Positions 35,956 to 44,427 of a DNA stretch of 64,000 nt are shown one piece after another (within the stretch, counting starts at the first letter, position 1; the number at the start of each line of letters is the position of its first letter). Source of the DNA: Pedobacter riviphilus. Its GTDB lineage: Bacteria > Bacteroidota > Bacteroidia > Sphingobacteriales > Sphingobacteriaceae. The position numbers were made by a program, and so were the translations under genes. The notes under the pieces are model-generated. The model was not told the origin of the DNA and did not search any database. It worked only from the letters and a program-made list of their open reading frames with translations. The stretch covers positions 1,798,001 to 1,862,000 of the forward strand of contig NZ_CP061171.1 in the NCBI RefSeq assembly GCF_014692875.1, in the 5' to 3' direction.

Positions 35956-36696
35956 TTAAGATCGGTTTGTTTTAATTGTTTTCTCCTTAATATAGTCGTG
36001 TATACTTTCACGATAACTATTTCCTACATTAATAGTTAGATTATTAATCATTTTTAAGGTATTGCCCTCTACCTTTTCAATATAATTCTTGGCTATGATA
36101 AATGAGCGATGTGCCTGGGCAAAATTCTGATAGTCTTTTAAAATGATTTTTATCTCTGATAGCGCAATGTATGATACAATCGTTTCGTTTAAGGTAAAAA
36201 TGCGTACATAGTTTTGAAGACTTTCTACGGCTACAATATCGGTGTACCTTACTTTAATTAAGTTGTTTTTTTCGCTTTTATTCCTGACAAAAAAATAATC
36301 ATCATCTTGCTTAACTGTTAGGTTTGGTACACTAGGGCTATGTGGGAATAATCTATTTATGGTTTCAGCAAAACGGGCAAAAGTGTATGGTTTTAATAAA
36401 TAAGCACTAGCATACATTTCAAAAGCCTCGTAAGCGTATTTAGAGTGGGAGGTGGTAAATATTAATTTATCTGTTTTATGTCTAATTGCTTTTGATAATT
36501 CTAAGCCCGATATCATAGGCATATCAACATCTATAAAAACAATATCAACATGATCTCCAGCTGTAATTTCGTTTAATGCCTGTAAAGGATCTGTATAGGA
36601 TTTTATTAAATGAATATTTGTGAGATTGTTGATGTATGATTTTATACCGTTGACGGCGTGAATCTCGTCATCAATTACGATACATGTTAATTTCAT
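35956..36696 (-). CDS. LytTR-family response regulator (second copy)
   Basis: This 246-residue protein has a receiver domain (TCIVIDDEIHAVNGIK; Asp in IVFIDVDMPMISGLEL near residue 57; YLLKPY) and a LytTR DNA-binding domain with YVRIFTLNETIVSYIALSE and FAQAHRSFIIAKNYI. I start it at 36696; the longer reading from 36822 adds 42 residues with no similarity to receivers. It lies upstream of the kinase gene with a 92-base gap. Confidence 0.92.
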   Translation of the reverse strand: MKLTCIVIDDEIHAVNGIKSYINNLTNIHLIKSYTDPLQALNEITAGDHVDIVFIDVDMPMISGLELSKAIRHKTDKLIFTTSHSKYAYEAFEMYASAYLLKPYTFARFAETINRLFPHSPSVPNLTVKQDDDYFFVRNKSEKNNLIKVRYTDIVAVESLQNYVRIFTLNETIVSYIALSEIKIILKDYQNFAQAHRSFIIAKNYIEKVEGNTLKMINNLTINVGNSYRESIHDYIKEKTIKTNRS

Positions 36697-36985
36697 TAGA
36701 CGTGTTTTAAGGTAATGCGAAATTATAGCATGCTTTTTATATATGGAAATTATTTTAGTCCTGTAACGATGTTTGGTCCGTTTTTGTAGTAAATATGATA
36801 CGCATATGTTTTTTTTATGCAAGAAACATGACTGAGTAAAAATCTGGAATGTAGATTTTTATAAATAAACAAAACAAATTGATTTAATTGCTTGTATAAC
36901 AATATATTGTATTTGGAAACGTAGTTATTAATAGATATATTTAATAAGCATAATAATTATCATTAATTATCTAAAACAATACCCC

Positions 36986-37261
36986 ATGAAAAATAGAATC
37001 CGCACCACCAACAGATTAAACGTGTCTATTACAAAAAAGGTTATTGAGCTGCAAGAACAAGGTTACGACTGTGATTTTCTTCTGTTGGCTAACGGAAGTT
37101 TGCAGTGCATGCAAACTAACTTAAATTATCCGGTGAGTACGGTAGCTATTAAAGAGAGAGAACATGGCTACGACTTCTTCAGTCATTCGTACAAACATGT
37201 GCATACCATAGAAACTGGGAATGGAGAACGGGGAGTATTACTTACCGAAAAGATATTTTAA
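36986..37261 (+). CDS. Hypothetical 91-residue protein
   Basis: I do not recognise this protein. It has a basic N-terminus (MKNRIRTTNRLN), a central hydrophobic stretch CDFLLLANGSLQCMQ, and a His-rich end (HSYKHVHTIETGNGERG). It is soluble and of mixed character. It stands alone on the plus strand between the LytTR group and the carotenoid operon, with AT-rich DNA on both sides. The ATG and normal codon use support a real gene. Confidence 0.55.
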   Translation: MKNRIRTTNRLNVSITKKVIELQEQGYDCDFLLLANGSLQCMQTNLNYPVSTVAIKEREHGYDFFSHSYKHVHTIETGNGERGVLLTEKIF

Positions 37262-37450
37262 CTAACCAACTTTATACTCTTCTAATTTAATCGTGTTCTA
37301 CGGTTCAGGTTTACTGTATTTTAATAGGATCATTTATTTACATGGTCTAAATTAAACTATCAATATCGACGTTACATTTTGTTGATCTTGGCAAAAACTT
37401 TTCTTTCTTCTTTTTGTTTAGATTTTATTAGATATATTTAAACAAAAATA

Positions 37451-38356
37451 ATGACTTACGCTATTTCAGATCTTGAACAGCTTTCTGGCATTCGTTCTCA
37501 TACCATTAGGATCTGGGAGCAAAGGTACAATGCGCTGAGTCCGATGCGATCTCAAGGCAATACCCGTTTATATGATGATAAACAGCTTAGAAGACTATTA
37601 AACATTGTAAGTTTAAATAAAAGTGGTTTAAAAATTTCTAAACTTTGCCGTCTCTCAGATGAGGCGATTGATAAACTTCTTGATCAGCAGTTTTCTTATC
37701 CCGCTGATGATGAGCAGGCAGATTATTATGTTTCTCAACTGATTAGGCATGGTTTGGCTTTTGATGAGCGCTCTTTTAATCAGTTAATTGATCAGGGCAT
37801 TGATCAGTTGGGCCTTTCTGACTGTTACCGGAAAATTATGTATCCATTGCTGGTCCGTTTGGGATTAATGTGGCGAAAAGACGATATTTGTCCGGCTCAC
37901 GAGCATTTTTTATCAAATATTATCCGTCAAAAAATATTTACGCATATCGATAATCTTCCACCAACAAGGCATTCAGACAAAAGCTGGCTGCTTTTTTTAC
38001 CAGAGGATGAGGATCATGATATTGGGCTGCTTTTTGCCAGTTATATGCTGAGGATGCATCATCATCAGGTTATTTTTTTAGGTAGCAAAGTTCCATTGGA
38101 TTCAATTAAGCGCATATTTTCCACATTGAATGTAGGTCATGTTTTGCTTTTTATGATAAAATCGAGACTGGCGGCTGCAGCCCAAAAATATATCGATCAA
38201 TTGTCTGAAATATGTTCATCCACTAAAATCCATCTTGCCGGAAATAGCCAGGTTATCGGTAAACTAAACAACATCGATCACATCAACTGGATTAAAACGC
38301 TTGATGAATTTGAAAAAATAATACATTACCCTGTTTTACATGAAAGAAATTTTTGA
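37451..38356 (+). CDS. MerR-type regulator with B12-binding domain (CarH/LitR-like)
   Basis: This 301-residue regulator has a MerR helix-turn-helix (ISDLEQLSGIRSHTIRIWEQRY) at residues 1-70, a helical cap and a cobalamin-binding domain. The CarH photosensor motif W-x9-EH is present (Trp141, Glu151, His152), as is the E-x-H-x-x-G cobalamin motif with His189. In CarH, light breaks the Co-C bond of adenosylcobalamin, releases DNA and turns on carotenoid genes. It overlaps the phytoene synthase gene by 17 bases, consistent with that role here. Light response is inferred from these residues. Confidence 0.92.
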   Translation: MTYAISDLEQLSGIRSHTIRIWEQRYNALSPMRSQGNTRLYDDKQLRRLLNIVSLNKSGLKISKLCRLSDEAIDKLLDQQFSYPADDEQADYYVSQLIRHGLAFDERSFNQLIDQGIDQLGLSDCYRKIMYPLLVRLGLMWRKDDICPAHEHFLSNIIRQKIFTHIDNLPPTRHSDKSWLLFLPEDEDHDIGLLFASYMLRMHHHQVIFLGSKVPLDSIKRIFSTLNVGHVLLFMIKSRLAAAAQKYIDQLSEICSSTKIHLAGNSQVIGKLNNIDHINWIKTLDEFEKIIHYPVLHERNF

Positions 38357-39176
38357 TCAACTATCTGCCGATTGTAGCCGGCTTACCACTAAGTTGTATA
38401 GTACCAGCTTTTCTTATGGTATTTATTTTCTTGGAAAAGAACTACGCCAACCTATACACGCTATTTACGGGTTTGTACGTTTAGCGGACGAAATTGTGGA
38501 TAGCTTTCATCATTATAACAAGAAATTTTTATTAGAGAAATTTAAGGAGGATACTTTCGAAGCTATTAAGTTGGGCATTAGTTTAAACCCTATTTTAAAT
38601 TCATTTCAGAAAGTTGTAAATAAATATCGGATAGATCAGGAACTGATTGTTCTTTTTCTTCGCAGCATGGAAATGGATCTTTCAATACAAAAATATACTT
38701 CCGAACTTTACAACGAATATATTTTAGGCTCTGCAGAAGTAGTAGGATTGATGTGCTTAAGAGTTTTTACCCACGGTAACGATGCAGATTACGAGCAATT
38801 GAAGCCCTATGCCATGAAATTAGGCGCCGTATTTCAAAAGGTTAATTTTTTGAGAGATGTTAAGGCTGATCATCAAATACTTAGCCGAAACTATTTTCCG
38901 AATGTTAATTTGGCCTTGTTCTGCGATCGTCAAAAAAAAGAAATAGAAGCAGAAATCGAGGCAGAATTTGATATTGCTTTAGCCGGTATTAAGCTATTGC
39001 CTACAGCTTCCAGAAATGGCGTATATTTGTCCTATATCTATTATAAAAAATTATTCACAAAGATAAAGCGCTTAAGTGCTGAAAAAATTATGACTGAACG
39101 GATAAGAATTTCGAACACCCATAAAATTGGTTTAATGTTTGATTCGATTATCCGCAATAAGTTAAATGTAATTTAA
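38340..39176 (+). CDS. crtB: Phytoene/squalene synthase family protein
   Basis: This 278-residue prenyl transferase joins two geranylgeranyl diphosphates to phytoene (or farnesyl diphosphates to squalene). It has the substrate motifs FVRLADEIVD (first Asp-rich motif, near residue 45) and VNFLRDVKADHQILSRNYFP (second, near 170). The overlap with the CarH-like regulator and the direct abutment with idi point to carotenoid synthesis. No phytoene desaturase (crtI) is adjacent. Confidence 0.92.
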   Translation: MKEIFDQLSADCSRLTTKLYSTSFSYGIYFLGKELRQPIHAIYGFVRLADEIVDSFHHYNKKFLLEKFKEDTFEAIKLGISLNPILNSFQKVVNKYRIDQELIVLFLRSMEMDLSIQKYTSELYNEYILGSAEVVGLMCLRVFTHGNDADYEQLKPYAMKLGAVFQKVNFLRDVKADHQILSRNYFPNVNLALFCDRQKKEIEAEIEAEFDIALAGIKLLPTASRNGVYLSYIYYKKLFTKIKRLSAEKIMTERIRISNTHKIGLMFDSIIRNKLNVI

Positions 39177-39719
39177 ATGGAAGAGCAAGTTATTCTGGTT
39201 GATCAGGAGGATGTGCCGAAAGGGCAGATGGATAAAATGGAAGCACACGAAAAGGGTATATTACACCGTGCTTTTTCTGTTTTCATTTTTAATTCCAAGC
39301 GAGAATTATTACTGCAACAAAGAGCAATAAGCAAATATCATTCGGGGGGCTTATGGACAAATACCTGCTGCAGCCATCCTCGGATTGGAGAAAGTAATAT
39401 CCACGCAGCTAAAAGGAGGTTAATGGAAGAAATGGGGATGGAGTGCGAATTAAATTATCTCTTTAAATTTACCTATAAAGCAATATTTGAAGATGGCTTA
39501 ACGGAACACGAGATAGACCATGTTTTTTTTGGTATGAGTGATAAATTACCTGTTATCAATCCTGATGAAGTAGAAACCTTTAAGTATATGGATTTGGAAA
39601 CGTTGGCGCAGGATATTGCAGTTAATCCGGGTGCCTATACGCCGTGGTTAAGAATCTGTTTAGATAAGGTTGTTATGCATGCATCAACCGCTAGAACAAA
39701 AAACGGGCATACAGCCTAA
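39177..39719 (+). CDS. idi: Isopentenyl-diphosphate delta-isomerase, type I
   Basis: This 180-residue NUDIX-fold enzyme converts IPP to DMAPP. Active-site Cys in WTNTCCSHPRIGE near residue 64, the NUDIX helix AAKRRLMEEMGM, and the Glu pair in DGLTEHEIDHVFFG near 120 are present. Its ATG follows the crtB stop codon directly, so it is translationally coupled and supplies precursors for the same pathway. The frameshifted ispD at 22241 belongs to the upstream MEP pathway. Confidence 0.95.
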   Translation: MEEQVILVDQEDVPKGQMDKMEAHEKGILHRAFSVFIFNSKRELLLQQRAISKYHSGGLWTNTCCSHPRIGESNIHAAKRRLMEEMGMECELNYLFKFTYKAIFEDGLTEHEIDHVFFGMSDKLPVINPDEVETFKYMDLETLAQDIAVNPGAYTPWLRICLDKVVMHASTARTKNGHTA

Positions 39720-39998
39720 GCCGTATACCCGTATCTAAATTAACGCTCTCGAGGACAAATATAGGACTTGTTTAGAAAATTCCTAAAAGTTTAACATTTC
39801 TTTTACTTTAAGATTATAGTTTGAACTTTGAGGTTATGTTGGTCTTTAAATTAAGATATTAGTATATAGGTATTTATGTGTTTTGACAGAAATAAACACC
39901 AAGAATATTTTTTTTCTCAATCATATCGTTTTATGATATTTGTTACAGTTTTATGTTTATCAAGTTGTTTTTCGATGGCAAAAGTTGATGGAGCGAGC

Positions 39999-40214
39999 TT
40001 ATTTGTCTTCCTCTAGTTTCTGGAATTCAAATTTATCTTTAATGTATCGGTTAAAGTATCTTCCTTTCGATCCGGAAGCCTTTAACATCTTATACATCTT
40101 TTCAGGAACATTTTTGTACAGGTAAATCATATTGGTTACGAAAATGATTTTCAATACTTTAGCTGCTACATCATAACTGAAATATTTAATTACCGATGAT
40201 GGCATAATCTTCAA
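39999..40214 (-). CDS. Hypothetical small basic protein
   Basis: This 71-residue ORF has an ATG start, one moderately hydrophobic stretch (VLKIIFVTNMIYLY) and a Lys-rich C-terminus (GSKGRYFNRYIKDKFEFQKL). I do not recognise it. It lies 42 bases downstream of another small hypothetical gene on the same strand, which favours a two-gene unit. An overlapping plus-strand ORF at 39940-40125 is less protein-like. Confidence 0.45.
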   Translation of the reverse strand: MKIMPSSVIKYFSYDVAAKVLKIIFVTNMIYLYKNVPEKMYKMLKASGSKGRYFNRYIKDKFEFQKLEEDK

Positions 40215-40256
40215 GTTTGTGTCTTAAAAAAAAACACCTGCTGCCTAAAAATAGTT

Positions 40257-40637
40257 TTAATCATTTTTTAGTTCCGATTCTTCTCTGGCTACCTTAATCT
40301 TTTCTTTTTTAAGATCAATCCTGATGATATTGTACAAACTCATGTAAACATTAGCAATCCACACCACGGAAAAGAAAGAAATAATGTAACCACGCCAGTC
40401 TGGATAAATTAAAGTAAATTTGGTAATGAAAAGCAGCAGTGCGGTTACATAATGGCTGAAACAATATTCGCAAGTGAAAACATAGAAAAACTTACGTTTA
40501 ACCAGCTTATTACAATTCTTCGAACGGTCAATACAGAATTCGCGCGCCTCTCTAAATATTTCCTCTTTTGTAACAGTCCATGCAATACAGGCTACTGGCA
40601 GTGCCATAATGAAGAGATAATAAATATGTACTTCCAT
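40257..40637 (-). CDS. Hypothetical membrane protein with Cys-pair motif
   Basis: This 126-residue protein (start at 40637) has membrane segments at HIYYLFIMALPVACIAW, HYVTALLLFITKFTLIY and GYIISFFSVVWIANVYM. Between the first two is a Cys-rich part (EFCIDRSKNC, then FTCEYCFSHY). The CxxC near the second segment could bind metal or form a disulfide. Starting further upstream at 40790 would overlap the opposite-strand gene and adds an unlikely N-terminus. Family not recognised. Confidence 0.6.
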   Translation of the reverse strand: MEVHIYYLFIMALPVACIAWTVTKEEIFREAREFCIDRSKNCNKLVKRKFFYVFTCEYCFSHYVTALLLFITKFTLIYPDWRGYIISFFSVVWIANVYMSLYNIIRIDLKKEKIKVAREESELKND

Positions 40638-40749
40638 TTTAATCAAATTCTGGTATAAGTACAACCTTAAAGCCTTGAAAATGTTTAAGTAAGCAATAAA
40701 CATTTTGATTATATTTATGTTAGTTAAAGTATAGGTAATTATTTGTTTT

Positions 40750-40938
40750 ATGGAAAGATCAGAAATCATATCTCTACTTGAGGTAATCAATCAACAGGTT
40801 AGTTCTTCGGTTTTAGGTGGGATGGAAGAAGAGTACGAAGAATTAGAAAGTATGGGCCTAATTAAAATTAACCGCGATTCGGTACAATGGTCATCATCTA
40901 TGACTCCTGCCGGAAATGCTTATTTGGGGCACGATTAG
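40750..40938 (+). CDS. Hypothetical 62-residue protein
   Basis: This small acidic protein has a MERSEIISLLEVINQQVSSS helix and a winged-helix-like ending (ELESMGLIKINRDSVQWSSS, MTPAGNAYLGHD). It resembles the second half of a small DNA-binding wing but is too short to assign. It is divergent from the Cys-pair membrane protein with 112 bases between starts. Confidence 0.5.
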   Translation: MERSEIISLLEVINQQVSSSVLGGMEEEYEELESMGLIKINRDSVQWSSSMTPAGNAYLGHD

Positions 40939-41220
40939 TTGAGTTATCATTAGCAATAAAACACTATTGTTATTTGGAAAGCAGTTAGGGTAGTCCCGCC
41001 CGTTTCTGCCCGATGCATTTCACTATGGTCGGTACTATGTCAGTTTACTGTCCCATCGTACAATCCATTCTGTGTTTCCGTGGCAAGAAATGCTCCAACC
41101 AATTTGATTACATTTACCCTTAAGACTAAATTGGACCAATTTATTGTTGGAATTCTGCTAAATTTGCAGCAAGTTTGGAATTGTGCCTAAATAAAATAAA
41201 CGGCCATTCCAGCTGCAGAT

Positions 41221-42012
41221 ATGAACGATTTACAACTTAGAACGGTAAATGTAACCAGATATGTTACGCCTTTGCGCGAAGGTGGCTCTATGCCCGCCAT
41301 TGCAGAGGCTGATGATAACTTTTTATATGTACTGAAATTTAGAGGAGCAGGACAGGGCACCCGGGCTTTAATTGCCGAGCTAATCGGTGGTGAAATAGCC
41401 CGATATTTAGGTTTACGTGTACCCGAGTTGGTTTTTGCCAATTTGGATGAAGCTTTTGGGAGAACAGAGCCCGATGAAGAAATTCAAGATCTGCTAAAAG
41501 CCAGCGTAGGTTTAAATTTGGCACTACATTATTTATCAGGGGCGATAACATTCGATCCAACAGTAACTACTGTAGATGCTAAACTTGCGTCGCAGATTGT
41601 ATGGCTTGATTGTTTTTTAACCAATATGGACCGTACCTGCAGAAATACCAATATGTTACTGTGGCATAAAGAACTTTGGTTAATAGATCATGGTGCTGCA
41701 TTATATTTTCATCATTCCTGGCAAAATTGGGAAGAGCAGGCTGTTAAACCTTTCTTTTTGGTGAAAGACCATGTATTATTGCCATGGGCCTCTGAACTGG
41801 AAAGTGTAAATGAAGAATTCAGCAGATTACTCAGTCCCGAAAAGATAGCAGCGGTAATTAATTTAATTCCTGATGACTGGCTGGAAAGCGAAACAAACTT
41901 TGATAGCAAAACGGAGCACCGCAATGCCTATACACATTTCCTTACTACCAGGTTAACTCATTCAACTATATTTTTAAAAGAAGCGCAGCATGCAAGGGAA
42001 ATTCTTATTTGA
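41221..42012 (+). CDS. HipA-like kinase domain protein
   Basis: This 263-residue protein has the HipA-like (HipA_2) kinase pattern: VLKFRGAGQGTRALIAELIGGEIARYLGL (ATP-binding lobe, Lys near 41), the catalytic loop FLTNMDRTCRNTNML near residue 140 and LWLIDHGAALYFH (metal-binding Asp near 160). HipA itself is a toxin that phosphorylates a tRNA synthetase, with a HipB antitoxin. Here there is no HipB; instead the next gene encodes a DUF3037 protein, overlapping by 23 bases. Target and role are unknown. Confidence 0.85.
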   Translation: MNDLQLRTVNVTRYVTPLREGGSMPAIAEADDNFLYVLKFRGAGQGTRALIAELIGGEIARYLGLRVPELVFANLDEAFGRTEPDEEIQDLLKASVGLNLALHYLSGAITFDPTVTTVDAKLASQIVWLDCFLTNMDRTCRNTNMLLWHKELWLIDHGAALYFHHSWQNWEEQAVKPFFLVKDHVLLPWASELESVNEEFSRLLSPEKIAAVINLIPDDWLESETNFDSKTEHRNAYTHFLTTRLTHSTIFLKEAQHAREILI

Positions 42013-42373
42013 GTACGCTGTGATTCGCGTAATGCCCAGGGTAGAACGTGAGGAATTTATTAATGTGGGCATTATTTTGTTTTGCGCCAAGCAAAAGTTT
42101 TTAAAAAGTGTTTTTGCACTGGATGAGAAAAGAATAAAGGCTTTTTCTACTGAAGTAGATTTAGCTGAGTTAAAAGAAAACTTATGCGCTTTTGAAAGAA
42201 TAAGTACGGCCGCAAAAGGATCTGGTCCCATTGGTCAATACGATCAGGCTTCTCGGTTTAGGTGGCTTACAGCAACAAGAAGTACTGTAGTGCAATGCTC
42301 AAAAGTACACCCTGGTTTTTGTGATGATGCCGAAGAGACTATGTTGAGGTTGCACCAAGAGCTCGTTTTGTAG
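41990..42373 (+). CDS. DUF3037-domain protein
   Basis: This 127-residue protein matches the DUF3037 pattern: FEYAVIRVMPRVEREEFINVGIILFC at the N-terminus, and a conserved GPIGQYDQASRFRWLTATRSTVVQCSKVHPG segment in the second half. Function is unknown. It overlaps the end of the HipA-like kinase gene by 23 bases, so the two are translationally coupled. I know this pair as a recurring neighbourhood. Confidence 0.85.
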   Translation: MQGKFLFEYAVIRVMPRVEREEFINVGIILFCAKQKFLKSVFALDEKRIKAFSTEVDLAELKENLCAFERISTAAKGSGPIGQYDQASRFRWLTATRSTVVQCSKVHPGFCDDAEETMLRLHQELVL

Positions 42374-42460
42374 CGCTATTTGCAGGCGCATAGCGTTTGA
42401 TTTACTTTAAACACTCCATCAATTTAACAATCAAGCAATACAACAATTAACCACCTAACT

Positions 42461-44374
42461 TTGCCAAAAGAATATTTTAAAAAACTTCAAGATCTGCTCG
42501 ATACCGAGCGCAACGAAGATTTACAATCGTACTTAAAACTTACTGAAAATACTTCAGCTGCCGATAGGAGGGCATTGGGTTTAACCTGGTACCCGATTGC
42601 CATCAGGAATACTGAAATAGGCCGTGGCGATTATTTAACGGTAGAGTTAGAAAGGACTACCCACCAGGATTTTTCTCATCAGTTCCGTTTTGGTTCTGCC
42701 GTGGTATTATTTTCCAATCACGATGCCAAAGAAGACCGCGTAGAGGGAATCATAAACCATCAAAGTGGTAGCAGGATGAAAATCAGCTTCCGTATTGATG
42801 AATTGCCCGATTGGACAAGAGACGGTAAACTCGGCGTAGATTTACTTTTTGATAATAACAGCTATGATGAGATGCAGAATGCGCTTAAGCAGGCCTCGTA
42901 TTTAGCTGAAAATGAATCAGAAAATAAACTGATCCGTATTTTAACAAAAGGAGAAAAACCATCATTTCAAGGTGAAGAGAAATTTATCATTCCCAATACA
43001 CTAAACGATTCACAGCAATTAGCAGTGAATAAAATTATAGCGGCTGATGACCTGGCTGTGGTTCATGGTCCTCCAGGCACCGGAAAAACAACAACGCTTG
43101 TGCACGCTATAAAATCGTTAGTTAAGCACAGCGATCAAAAAATCCTGGTGGTGGCACCGAGTAATACCGCTGTTGATTTACTTACGGAGAAGTTAGCTGC
43201 CGAAGGGCTAAAAGTAATCCGTGTGGGTAACCCAGCAAGGGTTTCTGAAAAGTTGCTTGCGGCGACTCTTGATCATCAAATGGCGGATCATCCGGAGATG
43301 AAAACGATTAAAGCTTTAAAAAAACAGGCCAGTGAATATAAAAATATGGCCCACAAATACAAGCGAAGTTTTGGTAAAGCAGAACGCGAGCAACGTAAGG
43401 CCTTGTTTGATGAAGCGCATAAAATTGGAAAGGAAGTAGAAAAAACGGAGCAGTACATTATGGATAATCTGTTTACCAAAGCACAGATTATTACCGCCAC
43501 CTTAGTAGGAGCCAACCACTATACTGTTAGGAATTTAAAATATAATACCATTGTAATTGATGAGGCGGGCCAGGCTTTGGAACCAGCTTGCTGGATACCG
43601 ATTTTAAAAGCGCAGAAAGTAATATTGGCTGGTGATCATTTTCAACTTTCGCCAACCATAAAATCAAATGAAGCAGCAAGAAATGGGTTAAGTAATACTT
43701 TACTGGAGAAAACGGTAAATCTTCATCCAGAGTCGGTTGTGTTGTTAAAAGAGCAATACAGAATGAATAAAGATATTATGGGTTACTCATCTCGGGTATT
43801 TTATAAAAATGAGCTGCAGGCCCATGATTCTGTTGCCGATCATTTATTGTTTACTAGCGATCAACCGATTCAATTTATCGATACGGCAGGCTGTAGTTTC
43901 GACGAAAAATTAGACGGGACCAGTACAACCAATCCTGATGAAGCTGCATTTTTGGTCAAACATTTAACGCATTTGGTTGCTTGTTTGGCAGATCAAACCT
44001 TAACAGAAAGCTTTCCATCTATTGCTATTGTTTCGCCATATAAACAGCAGGTTCAGATCTTAAATGCCCTAGTTCAGGAAAATGAAATTTTAACACCTTA
44101 TCGCAATAAAATTGCAGTAAATACCATTGATAGCTTTCAAGGTCAGGAACGCGATGTGGTATATATTAGCCTCACCAGGAGTAATGGGGATGGAAGTATC
44201 GGGTTTTTATCGGATACGAGGAGAATGAATGTGGCCATGACTAGGGCAAGGAAAAAGCTGGTTGTTATTGGCGATAGCGCTACATTATCGAAATCTAATT
44301 TTTATGCTGAATTTATCCAGTATGCAGAACAATTGAATGCCTACCACAGCGCCTGGGAATTTATGGAGTTGTAA
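42461..44374 (+). CDS. Superfamily 1 DNA/RNA helicase, SMUBP-2/IGHMBP2-like
   Basis: This 637-residue helicase has an N-terminal OB-like domain and all SF1B motifs: Walker A GPPGTGKTTTL near residue 205, DEAGQA (motif II) near 370, AGDHFQLSPT (III), IAIVSPYKQQV (IV), DSFQGQERDVVYISLTRSN (V) and NVAMTRARKKLVVIG (VI). The only available start after the upstream stop is a TTG, which overlaps a TAACTTTG promoter-like box. The gene lies 87 bases after the DUF3037 gene, with a small CGCTAT/ATAGCG hairpin between, so it may be independently transcribed. Confidence 0.93.
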   Translation: MPKEYFKKLQDLLDTERNEDLQSYLKLTENTSAADRRALGLTWYPIAIRNTEIGRGDYLTVELERTTHQDFSHQFRFGSAVVLFSNHDAKEDRVEGIINHQSGSRMKISFRIDELPDWTRDGKLGVDLLFDNNSYDEMQNALKQASYLAENESENKLIRILTKGEKPSFQGEEKFIIPNTLNDSQQLAVNKIIAADDLAVVHGPPGTGKTTTLVHAIKSLVKHSDQKILVVAPSNTAVDLLTEKLAAEGLKVIRVGNPARVSEKLLAATLDHQMADHPEMKTIKALKKQASEYKNMAHKYKRSFGKAEREQRKALFDEAHKIGKEVEKTEQYIMDNLFTKAQIITATLVGANHYTVRNLKYNTIVIDEAGQALEPACWIPILKAQKVILAGDHFQLSPTIKSNEAARNGLSNTLLEKTVNLHPESVVLLKEQYRMNKDIMGYSSRVFYKNELQAHDSVADHLLFTSDQPIQFIDTAGCSFDEKLDGTSTTNPDEAAFLVKHLTHLVACLADQTLTESFPSIAIVSPYKQQVQILNALVQENEILTPYRNKIAVNTIDSFQGQERDVVYISLTRSNGDGSIGFLSDTRRMNVAMTRARKKLVVIGDSATLSKSNFYAEFIQYAEQLNAYHSAWEFMEL

Positions 44375-44427
44375 CCACAAATGGTTGCTTTTTATATCTG
44401 CTTCACATTATATGACGCAAGTTGATG

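Noticed and set aside
39700..39733. ACGGG...CCCGT hairpin at the idi stop codon as terminator
   Set aside because: The stem has mismatches and lacks a T-run, so I could not support it as a terminator.
39940..40125. 61-residue plus-strand ORF after idi
   Set aside because: It overlaps the minus-strand small gene, has no promoter box and has poor protein character; the opposite ORF is more plausible but also weak.
41339..41560. Minus-strand ORFs opposite the HipA-like kinase gene
   Set aside because: They are shadows of a gene with clear kinase motifs.
42374..42402. CGCTAT/ATAGCG hairpin between DUF3037 and the helicase as terminator
   Set aside because: Only six base pairs and a short T-stretch; too weak to call, though it may matter for whether the three genes are co-transcribed.
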